Origin: an uncultured cyanobacterium
GTDB taxonomy: Bacteria > Cyanobacteriota > Cyanobacteriia > Cyanobacteriales > Geitlerinemataceae
Length of the DNA: 64,000 bases
Assembly (NCBI GenBank): GCA_937899645.1
Contig: CALCCD010000129.1
Coordinates: forward strand, 22,882-86,881
Reading direction: 5' to 3'
Below the pieces are notes generated by a model. That model was not told the DNA's origin. It searched no databases and was given only the letters and a program-made list of their open reading frames with translations. Positions 25,565 through 35,579 of this stretch are shown in pieces. The translations under genes and the position numbers were made by a program. The first letter of the stretch is position 1; every line of letters starts with the position of its first letter.

Positions 25565-27393
25565 ACCGCCCGATCGTCGGGGTCGCGATCGTTATTGATA
25601 TCGCGGCCCGCGTATTGGCCTTCGTCGCTGACGTTGGTTTCGTCGTAACTGCTGTTGTCGCCCTGGTTTATCTGGCGTCCGCCTTCTTGGGTGATGGTCG
25701 GATTCTGGGTGATTTCTTGCTCGATCTTGATGGGTCGGTTCGCGAAGCTCTTTGCAAGGCCGAGAATATCTTGACTATGTTGTTTGGCGGTGTCGGCCTC
25801 GAGGCGCGCGGCGTCTCGCTCGGCGGTGACTTTGTCAAGCTCTTCTTCGTAACTGCGGTGGCCGGTGCGTTCGAGGTCACCTTTATCAGTATCTTTAGAG
25901 ACCTTCAAGGTAAAAAGTATGTCACTATTTTTCCTTTGAATTGATTGAAAGTTCCCAAGAGTCAGATCGAACTTTTTCATTAGTTTTTGGAGCATTGCGG
26001 CACAAGCTTCAAGATCTAGCCCGTCGCGAATGAGGAGTTCTACAAGGTTAGCGGCCTCGCCGAAGAGTTTCTCGAAATCGCCAGGTTGAAAGCTGCTTTT
26101 AGAGTCGTGGGGGCGGCGTTCACGCGAGCCGTTTTCGTTCTCTCTTTCGAGGAGAAATACGTGTTGACAATCGATATTTTTAAGAATAGTTGTTTCACTG
26201 ACATTCCAAGCCTCAAGGCAAGAGCCTGTAAGACAAGCGCTGGTGAAGTCAGTCCCCGCGCAATTAGCTTCGCGTAGGTTTGCACCAGAGAGATCGGCGC
26301 AGGAGAGATCGGAGTCAGCAAGGTCGGTGCGTGCAAGATTAGACTTCTGGAGGTTGGCATTAGCGAGATAGACACCACGTAGATTAAGGCCCGAAAGATC
26401 GGCTTGGTAGCCGCTGTTGGGATCAACGAGAAGTTTAAGTATGGAGTAATTTTCTAGATAAGTTGTTCCAGGATTAGATCTATCGAGCTGGATTGAATCG
26501 AAAAATCGAGTACGAACCAGAATCGCTTTATCAAAGTTAGCACTTCTGAGAAGTGCGTTTGATAAATTTGCCTCTGTAAGGTCTGTCCCCTCAAAATTTG
26601 TACCTCCAAAGGAATTGAGATCAACGACAAATTGCCGAGCGAAAATAAATTTCTCGTCGCCTTCTTCCACATAATATCGTGAGAGGTACATACCAAATAA
26701 GCATGAAATCAGAGCGACAGTTACACCTCCAATTCCGGAGAATGCTGTATCTTCAGCTATCAGTATAAAAAAAGCTCCCATCAAGTGAGCTATGGTTAGA
26801 TATTTGGAGTAAGAAAAGAATGTTGCAAAAGTCAGAGTTACAGCCATGAGAACAGTCATAGCCCCAAAAACCAGAGGGAATATGAATATAGAGATAGGCA
26901 GTGAGAATAAAAAAGCAAAGATTAATATATTAACAATTGACCTAGTATTGAATCCTTGAAAAGCAACTAATGCATATGTCGTAGCCAAGCAGAAGAGCGT
27001 GATTGACAGGAAGTAAACTTGGCCTGCCAGTATAGGTATTTGTTCGGAAAGTTGAAATATCCACCACCCCAAAGAGCTAGATAAAAAACCGCCAGATCCT
27101 GAAATAGAGAAGACAATAATGTTTTTCCCAAGTAGTGGCGAGTTTTCAACTCCTGCAATCGCCCCTTTCAGATTTGCGTTCTTCAAGCTTGTAACTTGCC
27201 AAGTTTTTCCTCGCTTACGTCTTTTAAAACTGGCCCCACGGATATCGGCTCTAAAGAGATTTGCTCCCGTCAGGTTGTAGCCTCGAAGATCCGCACCTCG
27301 TAAATTTGGCACTATGTGTCGATTCTGTTCCCGCCACGCATTCCACTCCGCCACATTCCGCCGCAGCATCGCCACCTGTTCCCGGTTCGCCAT
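25561..27393 (-). CDS. Membrane protein with two pentapeptide-repeat blocks and long C-terminal tail
   Basis: A 610-residue protein. Residues about 30-85 form a first pentapeptide block (NLRGADLRGYNLTGANLF). About six membrane spans follow (90-250). A second block then runs to about 400 (LSGANLREANCAGTDFTSA; TDLTEANLSNALLRSANF). The tail has a coiled coil (DKVTAERDAARLEADTA) and ends in a polar segment with INQGDNSSYDETN and YAGRDINNDRD. That tail resembles C-termini of cyanobacterial signalling and effector proteins. The central part is far more AT-rich than the neighbours, while both ends match them, which suggests acquisition or recombination. Function unknown. Confidence 0.78.
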   Translation of the reverse strand: MANREQVAMLRRNVAEWNAWREQNRHIVPNLRGADLRGYNLTGANLFRADIRGASFKRRKRGKTWQVTSLKNANLKGAIAGVENSPLLGKNIIVFSISGSGGFLSSSLGWWIFQLSEQIPILAGQVYFLSITLFCLATTYALVAFQGFNTRSIVNILIFAFLFSLPISIFIFPLVFGAMTVLMAVTLTFATFFSYSKYLTIAHLMGAFFILIAEDTAFSGIGGVTVALISCLFGMYLSRYYVEEGDEKFIFARQFVVDLNSFGGTNFEGTDLTEANLSNALLRSANFDKAILVRTRFFDSIQLDRSNPGTTYLENYSILKLLVDPNSGYQADLSGLNLRGVYLANANLQKSNLARTDLADSDLSCADLSGANLREANCAGTDFTSACLTGSCLEAWNVSETTILKNIDCQHVFLLERENENGSRERRPHDSKSSFQPGDFEKLFGEAANLVELLIRDGLDLEACAAMLQKLMKKFDLTLGNFQSIQRKNSDILFTLKVSKDTDKGDLERTGHRSYEEELDKVTAERDAARLEADTAKQHSQDILGLAKSFANRPIKIEQEITQNPTITQEGGRQINQGDNSSYDETNVSDEGQYAGRDINNDRDPDDRAV

Positions 27394-27480
27394 CACCCCA
27401 AACCCGCAAAAATCACCCCGAGTCTAGCCCAGCCAAGACCGTCACCTAAAATCAAACCAAGAACACCCGGCCTCCTCGCC

Positions 27481-27777
27481 ATGCCTCCCACCCGCGAAGC
27501 CACCCTCGCCACACTCCAACGCGAACGCCCGACCCTCCAAGCCCTCGGCGCGCGCTCCCTCTCCCTCTTCGGCTCCGTCGCCCGCGATCGCGCCACACCC
27601 GACAGCGACATCGACCTCCTCGTCGAACTCGAAGAACACTGCACCCTCTTCCACCTCTTCCGCCTGCGTCGCCACCTCGAAGCCCAACTCGATCGCCCGA
27701 TCGACCTCGGCACGATCGATGCCCTCCGCGATCGCGCCCGCGACCCCATCCTCAACGAAGCAATCCGTGTCTTCTAG
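27481..27777 (+). CDS. MNT-type nucleotidyltransferase antitoxin
   Basis: A 98-residue minimal nucleotidyltransferase. The signature GSVARDRATPDSDIDLLVEL (residues 33-52) gives the Gly-Ser and the two catalytic Asp of the fold, and a third acid is in PIDLGTID. MNT proteins of this size are antitoxins that AMPylate a HEPN ribonuclease encoded immediately downstream with overlap. Here the downstream partner is only a remnant (27767-27841), so this antitoxin appears orphaned. Confidence 0.85.
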   Translation: MPPTREATLATLQRERPTLQALGARSLSLFGSVARDRATPDSDIDLLVELEEHCTLFHLFRLRRHLEAQLDRPIDLGTIDALRDRARDPILNEAIRVF

Positions 27778-27841
27778 ATCCTGGCAGCGCCGAGTTCGCG
27801 ACATGCTCGGGGCGAGCGATGCCCGTCTTCCTCAACACTGA
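27767..27841 (+). pseudogene. Truncated HEPN (DUF86-like) toxin remnant
   Basis: A GTG start overlaps the MNT antitoxin stop by 11 bases, the usual MNT-HEPN layout. It encodes only 24 residues: SSRSWQRRVRDMLGAS, then a short tail and TGA. The W..RV.DML.A pattern matches the first helix of DUF86 HEPN toxins, which are normally about 110-150 residues. The rest is missing; the convergent glycosyltransferase gene begins its 3' end here. The RNase motif RxxxxH is absent, so it is inactive. Confidence 0.5.
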
Positions 27842-30075
27842 CCCGCCAGAAACCGCGCCCACATCTCCTCAAACGCCGCCTCGAGATCTCGCGTTAGGCC
27901 GCGCCCGTCCCAGAGCGGCGAGCGGCGGCGCGACTCGCGGAGCTGCCACGCCACCGACTGCCGCAGCGACGCATCCCGCCCCAAGCGCACGCCCCAATCC
28001 ACGTACTCACGATCGCTCCAGGCGATGCCCGCCTCCACCCCCACCTGCTTTAGCATCGCGAAACTGTTGCGCCCCGAGAACTGCCGCCCTGCCCGCGTCA
28101 CCAGCGGGATGCCCGCCCAGAGCGTCTCTAGGGTCGTCGTCGCGCCGTTGTACGGATAGGTGTCGAGGACGATATCGGCGATCGCCAGGTTGGCGCGGTG
28201 TTCCTGCTCGGTGCGGGTGCGGCCCAGGAAGTGGAGCCGATCGCGCTCGACATTCAAATCGTCGGCGATCGCCAAAAACGCCGCCCGCACCGCCTCGGCG
28301 TCCGCAAGCCCTTTGACGAGAAGGTGCGAGCCGGGCACGCCGCGCAACACCTCGAGCTGGAGGCGGATGATATCGGGGTTGCGCTTCTGGCCGGTTTGAT
28401 TGGTGAAGTAAACGATCGCGTCTGGCGCGATTCCGCCAGGGCCGAGGTCGCGGCGGTGTAGCGTCGGCACGCCCTGCTCGAAGCCGTCGATCGCGATATA
28501 GCTGTGGGGCAAGCGCCAGATGGTTTCGGCGTAGTAGTCCTGGGCGTCATCGGGCAGCGTCAGCGCGTCGGCGATGTAGTAGTCGATCGTCGGTAGGCCC
28601 GAGGCGTCGAACCCCAGCCAGGTACACTGCACCGGCGCGGGCTTGAGCGCCATCACCGCGCAGGCCACATCGACGGTCAGGCTGTCGAGGTCGATGAGGA
28701 TATCGACGGCGTCGGCGGCGATGCGATCGGCGATTTCGCCGCTGTCGATGCCGCAGAGGTGGGCGCGGTGGGCGCGATCGACGTACCACTGCTGCACCGG
28801 ATCGCCCGATCGTGCGTTGAGGACGTACGCGTAAAACTCGAAGCGATCGCGGTCGTAGTATTCAAACGGCCAGCGCGCCAGCCAGCCGACGGAGTGCGAT
28901 CGCAGCGAGTCGGACAGAAAGCCGATGCGGAGCTTGTCGCCGCTAGATTTTGGGGTGGCCTGCTGCTGGTGCTGCTGTCGGTAACGCGCGACGCGATCGC
29001 CTTTGAGCGCGGCGAGGTTGACCTGTGCGAGGGCGGCGGCACGGTTGACCAACGGGCGATCGAGGTCGGGACGATCGCGCAGGTAGCCGAGACAAAAAGT
29101 GGAGGTCAGCACGTGGAGCGCTTGACTCGAGGTCAGGTCGCGCGGGTCGCGGTCGATCGCCTCGGAGAGCCTCTGGCGCAGCTCGTCGGCGGCGGCTTGG
29201 GCTTCCGGCCAGCGGCCACCCGTTGCCAGTAAACACTGGAGCCGCAGCGCGATCGCAAAGGCGCGATCGACGTCGTTTTTTGCCGCCGCCTCGGCCCGCT
29301 TGGCTCGCTCGACGGCGAGATCGTACTGGCGCGACTGCCGGTAAAAGTTAACGGTGTGGTTCAGCACCTCGAAATCGTCGGGCACGATCTCCAGCGCCAC
29401 GTCCGCCAGCACCAGCGCTCCAGTGGCTTGGCGATCGGTGATGCCCAACGAGAGCGCCGCCACTGCAAGCTGCGGGTAAAGCGTTTGACGAAACGCATCG
29501 GTCAGATCGGGTCGGGCGAAGGTCGCACGGGCGATCGCGGGCAGTGCGGCATCGCCCCGGCAGCGATCGAGCAGGCGCAGAAACGTCGCCCCCCAGCGAT
29601 CGAGCGCCAGTGCGTCGTGGTTCGCCGCGATCGCCGCAATGTTCCACTCGTCCAGATCGTCCGGCGACAGGCGAGCGGCCTCGATCGCCGCATCGACCAG
29701 CGCCAGGGTATTATCCGTCGCGTCCGGCGCGATTTCGTAGGCGTGGCGTCGCAGCACCCAGGCCCGATCGGCGCGGCGCTCCCGCTGGCGATCGGCTTCG
29801 GTGTTCAGCGCCACCAGTAACTCCGCCAGCCAGTCCGCCTCCGCCTCGCCCGCCGCCATCATGACCGAAAACCACAGCGTCTGCGCCTCCTCTTCGCGAT
29901 CGGCCAAAATCGAGGCAATACCCAGCTCCCAGTAGGCGATGCGGGCATCGGGGTCGAGTTCGATCGCAGCTTCGTAGTGGGCGATCGCCCCGGCAAGGTC
30001 GTCTGTAGCCAGGGCTCGGCGCGCGCGTTCGAGGCGATCGGCGAAAGGCAAAGCGTCGGCGGGGTTAGCAGACAT
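27832..30075 (-). CDS. SPINDLY/OGT-type TPR glycosyltransferase (GT41)
   Basis: A 747-residue protein. The N-terminal half has TPR helices, beginning with AIAHYEAAIELDPDARIAYW. The C-terminal half has the two glycosyltransferase-41 lobes: LRIGFLSDSLRSHSVGWLA, CTWLGFDASGLPTIDYYIAD, VYFTNQTGQKRNPD, FLGRTRTEQEHRANLAIADI and LDTYPYNGATTTLETLWAGI. Relatives transfer O-GlcNAc or O-fucose to proteins, and in bacteria some members modify surface structures or flagellins. The acceptor here is unknown. The ATG at 30075 excludes a 41-codon upstream extension that lacks family similarity. Confidence 0.88.
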   Translation of the reverse strand: MSANPADALPFADRLERARRALATDDLAGAIAHYEAAIELDPDARIAYWELGIASILADREEEAQTLWFSVMMAAGEAEADWLAELLVALNTEADRQRERRADRAWVLRRHAYEIAPDATDNTLALVDAAIEAARLSPDDLDEWNIAAIAANHDALALDRWGATFLRLLDRCRGDAALPAIARATFARPDLTDAFRQTLYPQLAVAALSLGITDRQATGALVLADVALEIVPDDFEVLNHTVNFYRQSRQYDLAVERAKRAEAAAKNDVDRAFAIALRLQCLLATGGRWPEAQAAADELRQRLSEAIDRDPRDLTSSQALHVLTSTFCLGYLRDRPDLDRPLVNRAAALAQVNLAALKGDRVARYRQQHQQQATPKSSGDKLRIGFLSDSLRSHSVGWLARWPFEYYDRDRFEFYAYVLNARSGDPVQQWYVDRAHRAHLCGIDSGEIADRIAADAVDILIDLDSLTVDVACAVMALKPAPVQCTWLGFDASGLPTIDYYIADALTLPDDAQDYYAETIWRLPHSYIAIDGFEQGVPTLHRRDLGPGGIAPDAIVYFTNQTGQKRNPDIIRLQLEVLRGVPGSHLLVKGLADAEAVRAAFLAIADDLNVERDRLHFLGRTRTEQEHRANLAIADIVLDTYPYNGATTTLETLWAGIPLVTRAGRQFSGRNSFAMLKQVGVEAGIAWSDREYVDWGVRLGRDASLRQSVAWQLRESRRRSPLWDGRGLTRDLEAAFEEMWARFLAGQC

Positions 30076-30086
30076 AGCGTGAAGCG

Positions 30087-30509
30087 GTGGCGTCGCAGTC
30101 CAGTGTGCCAGACCTCGCCGCTTTTCCGACGCACCCCGCCGAACGACAGAGGGAAAATGCGTACAAAATTGCGGCAGACATCCGCGCCTGCACCGCAACT
30201 ATTTTTCCGCTTTTAATGATGCTGCGCGATCGTCCTGGCGCATTCAGCACCTCTCTGAGGTCGGTTTCCCGTTGGCGTCCCCCACTCCGCTTCCGGCAGA
30301 TGCGGCTTGAGGAAGTTCCCCTTTTTACAAGAGGAAATGAAGTTCTCGCGCGGGAAATATTCACTCTTGATTTCTATACCGAGAATATTTTCCAAAAGAT
30401 GCTCGCTGAGGCAGGTCTTCAGCCGCTTGGCATGACAGAGGCGGGCGAGTTTTTCTTGCTTGAAAAAGCGGCCCGGGCGGAGCTCGAGCGGCGTTCGATC
30501 GAAGTGTGA
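30087..30509 (+). CDS. Unrecognised possible protein upstream of mfd
   Basis: A 140-codon frame, which may really start at 30216 or 30219 (Met44/45). The C-terminal half (IFTLDFYTENIFQKMLAEAG, then GMTEAGEFFLLEKA) reads like genuine helical protein, while the N-terminal half is low-quality and overlaps the promoter side of the divergent glycosyltransferase. I recognise no family. It may be a gene fragment. Confidence 0.3.
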   Translation: MASQSSVPDLAAFPTHPAERQRENAYKIAADIRACTATIFPLLMMLRDRPGAFSTSLRSVSRWRPPLRFRQMRLEEVPLFTRGNEVLAREIFTLDFYTENIFQKMLAEAGLQPLGMTEAGEFFLLEKAARAELERRSIEV

Positions 30510-30588
30510 GATTAGAAAATCTCCGCTGGAGGGAGGCCTTGATTCTCTACACTGGTAAACGCCTTTCGTCTTGCCTGCTCCATTTCGT

Positions 30589-33500
30589 ATGCCCTTCCAA
30601 TCCCTCGTCCGTACCCTTTCCCGATCGCCCCTCACTGAAGAACTGCTCGCCAAGCTCGATCGCCAGCACGTCCTGAAGCTGGTCGGCGCGTCGCGCTTTC
30701 CGAAAGGGCTGGTGGCCTCGGCGCTGTCGCAGAAGGTGAGCCGGGTGCTGTGCGTGGTGACGGCGACGCTGGAGGAGGCGGGGCGCTGGACGGCGCAGCT
30801 CGAGGCGATGGGCTGGGATACGGCGCAGTTTTACCCGACGACGGAGGCCGCGCCCTACGAGGAAAATTTCCTGGGCGAGATGACCTGGGGGCAGATGCAG
30901 GTGCTCGCCGACCTGATGCCGATCGCCAATGCCGCTGACGGCGAGGACGCGACGCTGGCGATCGTCACGACCCACCGCGCTTTGCAGCCGCACTTGCCGC
31001 CAGTGGAGGTGTTCGGCGATCGCAGCCTGACGCTGACGCCCGGAAGCGAGTTTGCTCCATCGGGGTCGGCGAGCGACCTCGATCGACGCTTGACGGGGAT
31101 GGGCTACGAACGCGTCACGCTAGTCGAGTCGGAAGGGCAGTGGAGTCGGCGCGGCGATATTGTCGATATTTTTCCGGTGTCGGCGGAGCTGCCGGTGCGG
31201 CTGGAGTTCTTCGGCGACGAGCTGGAAAAGCTGCGCGAGTTCGAGCCGGGAAGCCAGCGATCGCTCGACAAGCTCGACAAGCTGGCACTGACGCCGACCG
31301 GCTTCAATGAGGCGATCCGCGAAAACCTCGAGGCGCTGGGCGTGGAATTCGATGCCAGCCGTCCGGAGCTGCTGTCGATGTTTTTGGGGACGGCGTTCGA
31401 TCGACCGGCTTCACTGCTGGACTATTTACCCGAGGGGACGATCGTAGCGATCGACGAGCCGGACGCCTGTCGCGAACGCGCCGATCGCTGGTTGGAGACC
31501 GCCGAGGAAGAATTCGATCGCAAGCGCGCGCAGTTCCCGGATCTCGAAACGCTGCACCGCCCGTTTGACGAGTGTTTCGACGCGGCGTCGCAAACCTTCG
31601 ATCGCCTCGAATTCGCCGAGCTGATAACCGAAGACTGCGACCTAAATCTCTCCAGTCGCCGCATTCCCACCTCGCCGCACCAGTTCGCCAAGCTCGCCGA
31701 GGTCTTGCGCGAAGAGCGCGAGCGACGCTTCCGTATCTTCCTTGCGTCCGCCCAGCCCAGCCGCTCGGTGGCGCTGCTCAGCGAGCACGACTGCCCCGCC
31801 CAGTTCGTCCCCAACCCAAAGGACTTCCCAGCGATCGATCGCCTGCAAGACCAGCGCACGCCGATCGCGCTGAAATACGCCGGACAGGCAGAACTCGAAG
31901 GCTTCGTGCTGCCGTCGTTTCGGCTGGTGGTCGTCACCGATCGCGAGTTTTTCGGCCAGCACGTCCTCGCCACGCCCAGCTACGTCCGCAAGCGCCGCCG
32001 CGCCGCCTCCAAGGCCGTCGATCTCGACAAGCTCAAACCGGGCGATTTCGTCGTCCACCGCGACCACGGCATCGGCCAATTCGTAAAGCTCGAAAGCCTG
32101 ACGATCGATCGCGAAACCCGCGAATATCTGGCGATTAAATACGCCGACGGCACGCTACGCATCGCCGCCGATCGAGTGAATACGCTCTCGCGCTACCGCA
32201 AGACCAGCGAAGGTCGCCCGCAGCTCCACAAAATGTCGGGCAAAGCCTGGACAAACGCCAAAAACAAAGTCCGCAAATCCATCAAAAAAGTGGCGATGGA
32301 TTTGCTCGCGCTCTACGCCCAGCGCGCCAAGCAAAGCGGCTTTGCCTACCCCGCCGACTCGCCCTGGCAAATCGAACTCGAGGACTCGTTCCCCTACCAG
32401 CCAACGCCCGACCAGCTCAAGGCCGTCCAGGACGTAAAGCTCGATATGCAAAGCGATCGCCCGATGGATCGCCTCGTCTGCGGCGACGTGGGCTTCGGCA
32501 AAACCGAAGTGGCCGTCCGCGCCATCTTCAAAGCCATCACTGCCGGAAAACAGGTGGCGCTACTCGCCCCCACCACCGTCCTCACCCAGCAGCACTACCA
32601 CACCCTCAAAGAGCGCTTTGCTCCCTACCCGATCGAGGTCGGCCTACTCAACCGCTTCCGCACCGGCAACGAGCGCAAAAAGATTCTCCAGCGCCTCGCG
32701 ACGGGCGAGCTGGACGTGGTCGTCGGCACGCAGCAAATTCTCGGCAAGGCCGTCAAGTTCCAGGATCTCGGCCTAATGGTCGTCGATGAAGAGCAGCGCT
32801 TTGGCGTTAACCAAAAGGAAAAAATCAAGGCGCTGAAAACCGAGCTGGACGTGCTGACGCTCTCCGCGACGCCGATCCCGCGCACGCTCTATATGTCGAT
32901 TTCCGGCATCCGCGAGATGAGTTTGATTGCGACGCCGCCGCCGTCGCGTCGCCCGATCGCCACTCACGTCACGCCCTTCGACTACGACACGATCCGCAGC
33001 GCGATCGGTCAGGAACTCGCGCGGGGCGGGCAGGTCTTCTACGTCGTGCCGCGCGTCGAGGGCATCGAGGAAGTCTCGACGAAAATCCGCGAGATGGTTC
33101 CCAGCGCTCGCATCTCGATCGCCCACGGCCAGATGGACGCCGCCGAACTGGAGTCAATCGTCCTCGGCTTCAGTTCCGGCGATGCGGACGTACTGGTCTG
33201 CACCACGATCGTCGAATCCGGCCTCGATATCCCCCGCGTCAACACCATCCTGATCGAGGACGCGCAAAAGTTCGGCCTCGCTCAGCTCTATCAGCTACGC
33301 GGTCGCGTCGGGCGATCGGGCATCCAGGCGCATGCATGGCTGTTCTATCCCGGCAAACGGGAGCTGACAGAAACGGCACGCAAACGACTGCGGGCACTGC
33401 AAGAGTTCAGCCAGCTCGGTTCGGGCTACCAGCTTGCGATGCGCGACATGGAAATTCGTGGCATCGGCAACCTGCTCGGGGCGGAGCAGTCCGGCCAGGT

Positions 33501-34065
33501 GAATACGATCGGCTTCGATCTCTACGTGCAGATGCTCCAGGAGGAGATTCGCGAGATCCAGGGTCAGGAGATCCCGAAAGTGGACGACACGCAAATCGAC
33601 CTGAAGATCACGGCGTTTATTCCGTCGGGCTACATGCCGGACGGCGATCGCAAGATGGACGCTTACCGCGCCGTCGCCACCGCCGCCAGCCGCCCCGAAC
33701 TCAAGCAAATCGCGGCGAATTGGATCGACATCTACGGACAGCTTCCGAAGGGTGCGCTCCAGCTCCTCTCGGTGATGGAACTCAAGCAGGTGGCGAAGCA
33801 GCTCGGCTTTTCGCGCATCAAGCCGGAGGGCAAGCAGCACGTCATTCTAGAGACGCCGATGGAGGAACCGGCGTGGCGGCTGTTGGCGGAGCATCTGCCG
33901 AAACATTTGCAGAAGCGGTTTGTTTACAGTCCGGGCAAGGTGACGGTGCGCGGGTTGGGTGTGGTTCCAGCGGAGAAGCAGTTGATGAGTTTGATCGAGT
34001 GGTTGGATGCGGTGCGGAAGGGTTTGGAGAAGTCGAAGCAGCCGGAGTTGACGGTGGTGGGGTAG
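30589..34065 (+). CDS. mfd: Transcription-repair coupling factor
   Basis: ATP-driven translocase that removes RNA polymerase stalled at DNA lesions and recruits UvrA. About 1158 residues. The UvrB-like N-terminal modules include [20 protein letters not shown]. The RNA-polymerase-interaction domain has [17 protein letters not shown]. The RecG-like helicase core has Walker [11 protein letters not shown] near residue 631, [20 protein letters not shown], and motif [14 protein letters not shown]. The C-terminal TRCF domain follows. The ATG at 30589 is preferred over an in-frame TTG 18 bases upstream. Complete. Confidence 0.97.
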   Translation: MPFQSLVRTLSRSPLTEELLAKLDRQHVLKLVGASRFPKGLVASALSQKVSRVLCVVTATLEEAGRWTAQLEAMGWDTAQFYPTTEAAPYEENFLGEMTWGQMQVLADLMPIANAADGEDATLAIVTTHRALQPHLPPVEVFGDRSLTLTPGSEFAPSGSASDLDRRLTGMGYERVTLVESEGQWSRRGDIVDIFPVSAELPVRLEFFGDELEKLREFEPGSQRSLDKLDKLALTPTGFNEAIRENLEALGVEFDASRPELLSMFLGTAFDRPASLLDYLPEGTIVAIDEPDACRERADRWLETAEEEFDRKRAQFPDLETLHRPFDECFDAASQTFDRLEFAELITEDCDLNLSSRRIPTSPHQFAKLAEVLREERERRFRIFLASAQPSRSVALLSEHDCPAQFVPNPKDFPAIDRLQDQRTPIALKYAGQAELEGFVLPSFRLVVVTDREFFGQHVLATPSYVRKRRRAASKAVDLDKLKPGDFVVHRDHGIGQFVKLESLTIDRETREYLAIKYADGTLRIAADRVNTLSRYRKTSEGRPQLHKMSGKAWTNAKNKVRKSIKKVAMDLLALYAQRAKQSGFAYPADSPWQIELEDSFPYQPTPDQLKAVQDVKLDMQSDRPMDRLVCGDVGFGKTEVAVRAIFKAITAGKQVALLAPTTVLTQQHYHTLKERFAPYPIEVGLLNRFRTGNERKKILQRLATGELDVVVGTQQILGKAVKFQDLGLMVVDEEQRFGVNQKEKIKALKTELDVLTLSATPIPRTLYMSISGIREMSLIATPPPSRRPIATHVTPFDYDTIRSAIGQELARGGQVFYVVPRVEGIEEVSTKIREMVPSARISIAHGQMDAAELESIVLGFSSGDADVLVCTTIVESGLDIPRVNTILIEDAQKFGLAQLYQLRGRVGRSGIQAHAWLFYPGKRELTETARKRLRALQEFSQLGSGYQLAMRDMEIRGIGNLLGAEQSGQVNTIGFDLYVQMLQEEIREIQGQEIPKVDDTQIDLKITAFIPSGYMPDGDRKMDAYRAVATAASRPELKQIAANWIDIYGQLPKGALQLLSVMELKQVAKQLGFSRIKPEGKQHVILETPMEEPAWRLLAEHLPKHLQKRFVYSPGKVTVRGLGVVPAEKQLMSLIEWLDAVRKGLEKSKQPELTVVG

Positions 34066-34075
34066 ATGGCCTGTG

Positions 34076-34477
34076 CTAAGTGTCAGGTTCCAACAGCTGT
34101 AGTTCTGGGATGCCGAGATAGTCTTTGCGATTGTGTGTGACCAGCGGCAAGTTATGACGCAGTGCGGTTGCGGCAATCCAGGCATCTTGTGGCGAAATCG
34201 GCTGTCCGGAGTGTTGGCGCTCGGCGCGAACTTGTGCCCAGGTTTGACAGAGTGGCCGATCGACGGAGATCGCCAGGTATGCCGATAAGCTTTGCTCTAA
34301 TTGGGCGATGCGGCGATCGCCCCAGTGACGTAACCTCGCCCACTGATACAACTCGGCAACGCTCGTAAACGATAGCGCCAGTTCGTGACCTTCCAGAAGT
34401 GGGCGATACGGGTCGGCGTAGCGGCTGCCTTTGAAGAGAAAGGAGGCAATGTCGGTGTCGATGAGAGTAATGCTCAT
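34076..34477 (-). CDS. PIN-domain toxin, VapC type
   Basis: A 133-residue PIN-domain ribonuclease. The catalytic acids are visible: Asp7 and Asp9 region (LIDTDIASFL), Glu in SVAELYQWA, and Asp in SPQDAWIAATAL, with a final VTHNRKDY. VapC toxins cleave RNA (often tRNA or rRNA) and are neutralised by the adjacent antitoxin. Its start overlaps the stop of the upstream antitoxin gene by four bases, as expected for such a pair. Confidence 0.88.
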   Translation of the reverse strand: MSITLIDTDIASFLFKGSRYADPYRPLLEGHELALSFTSVAELYQWARLRHWGDRRIAQLEQSLSAYLAISVDRPLCQTWAQVRAERQHSGQPISPQDAWIAATALRHNLPLVTHNRKDYLGIPELQLLEPDT

Positions 34478-34761
34478 GCGCGATCGGCGGGTTCGTGGCG
34501 CTGCTGTTGCAGAAAGGTGAGAAAGTCTTCAGTCGTTTCGTCTTGCGGCCAGAAGTCTGCGATGCGGGTGTCGGAGTGGTAGGCGATTGGGGTCTGGGTG
34601 GCGCGGTATCGATCGATCGAGATTCCATCCCAGAATTGTTGGCTTTGGGTCTGGAGGTCGTGGGGGGCGGTGTTTTGAAGCAGGATGCCGAGGAGTTGCT
34701 GACGCTCGATCGCCGTGAGGGGTTCGATGGCGGCGATCGCGGCTTCGAGATGAGGGGTCAT
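34474..34761 (-). CDS. Putative antitoxin of the PIN toxin
   Basis: A 95-residue small protein directly upstream of the PIN toxin with a four-base overlap. The N-terminus (LEAAIAAIEPLTAIERQQLL) looks like a helical dimerisation region. The C-terminus (YHSDTRIADFWPQDETTEDF) is acidic and aromatic, as expected for a segment that plugs the toxin active site. No standard AbrB, RHH or Phd fold is obvious, but comparable short partners precede VapC genes in cyanobacteria. Assigned from position and composition. Confidence 0.7.
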   Translation of the reverse strand: MTPHLEAAIAAIEPLTAIERQQLLGILLQNTAPHDLQTQSQQFWDGISIDRYRATQTPIAYHSDTRIADFWPQDETTEDFLTFLQQQRHEPADRA

Positions 34762-34934
34762 TTGTGTGGCTGAGGAATGGCGATTTTCTATGGAGTGAAG
34801 CGGTAGCGAGAATGTGTCGATCGTAGCGCGGCTATGGCGGCTCGAAGGTAGGGTGTCCCTGCATCCTCACTGGCCGATTCCCATAACAGTGTCGAGCTGT
34901 AGAGGGCGGTATCGGGAACCGGGCATTCTGACGC

Positions 34935-35513
34935 TCAGCGTTCCGGCGTCAGCTCCAGTCCGCGATAGATCTGCTCGATCGCGAAGCTCAGACCGATACT
35001 CCGCAGCTCGATCGTGTCTCCAGCTTGATAATTAACGATCGTCCAATCGCCGCTGTCCGCGCGCGAATACAGATCCATTTCAACGCGCGTCGAACTGACG
35101 AGTAGGTAATCTCGTAGGGCTGGATTGCGTCGGTACAGCCGGAATTTACCGCCACGATCGTAGGCTTCAGTGCCTTTGGACAGGACTTCGACGATGAGGC
35201 AAGGATAGGTGAAGTAGTTGGGGTTGGCTTTGTCGCGATCGTCGCAGGTGACGCTGGCGTCGGGGTAGGTGTAGTTTTGCGTTCCGGCGATTTCGATTTT
35301 GATGTCGGAGTTGCCGGGGATGCAGTTCGTACCGTCGAGGTGGGTGTCGAACAGGCTGGTCAGGCGGATGGCGAGGCGTCCGTGGTTGACGCTGCCGCCA
35401 CTCATGGCGTAAACGCGCCCGTCGATGTATTCGTATTTTTCTGGCTGCTGCGCTTCCCACTCGAAGTATGCTGCGGCGGTCGGCAGGTGCGGGGCGTCGT
35501 TGGCGGCGAGCAT
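34935..35513 (-). CDS. Uma2 family (DUF820) protein
   Basis: A 192-residue PD-(D/E)XK-type restriction-endonuclease-fold protein. Family motifs are YFEWEAQQPEKYEYIDGRVY, NHGRLAIRLTSLFDTHL, YTYPDASVTCDD, LIVEVLSKGTEAYDRGGK and YLLVSSTRVEMDLYSR. Uma2 proteins are greatly expanded in cyanobacteria; their role is unknown, and mobility is often suspected. A second member is at 55329. Complete. Confidence 0.88.
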   Translation of the reverse strand: MLAANDAPHLPTAAAYFEWEAQQPEKYEYIDGRVYAMSGGSVNHGRLAIRLTSLFDTHLDGTNCIPGNSDIKIEIAGTQNYTYPDASVTCDDRDKANPNYFTYPCLIVEVLSKGTEAYDRGGKFRLYRRNPALRDYLLVSSTRVEMDLYSRADSGDWTIVNYQAGDTIELRSIGLSFAIEQIYRGLELTPER

Positions 35514-35579
35514 GGCGTGCGGTCAAGTGTGTCTGGCTCGATCTTACGCCAGGGCTCGCCAGGGCTCGCCAGCGAAGAG

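Noticed and set aside
34935..35513. Uma2 proteins as evidence of an intact mobile element
   Set aside because: Neither copy (the other at 55329) has terminal repeats, a transposase or other cargo around it.
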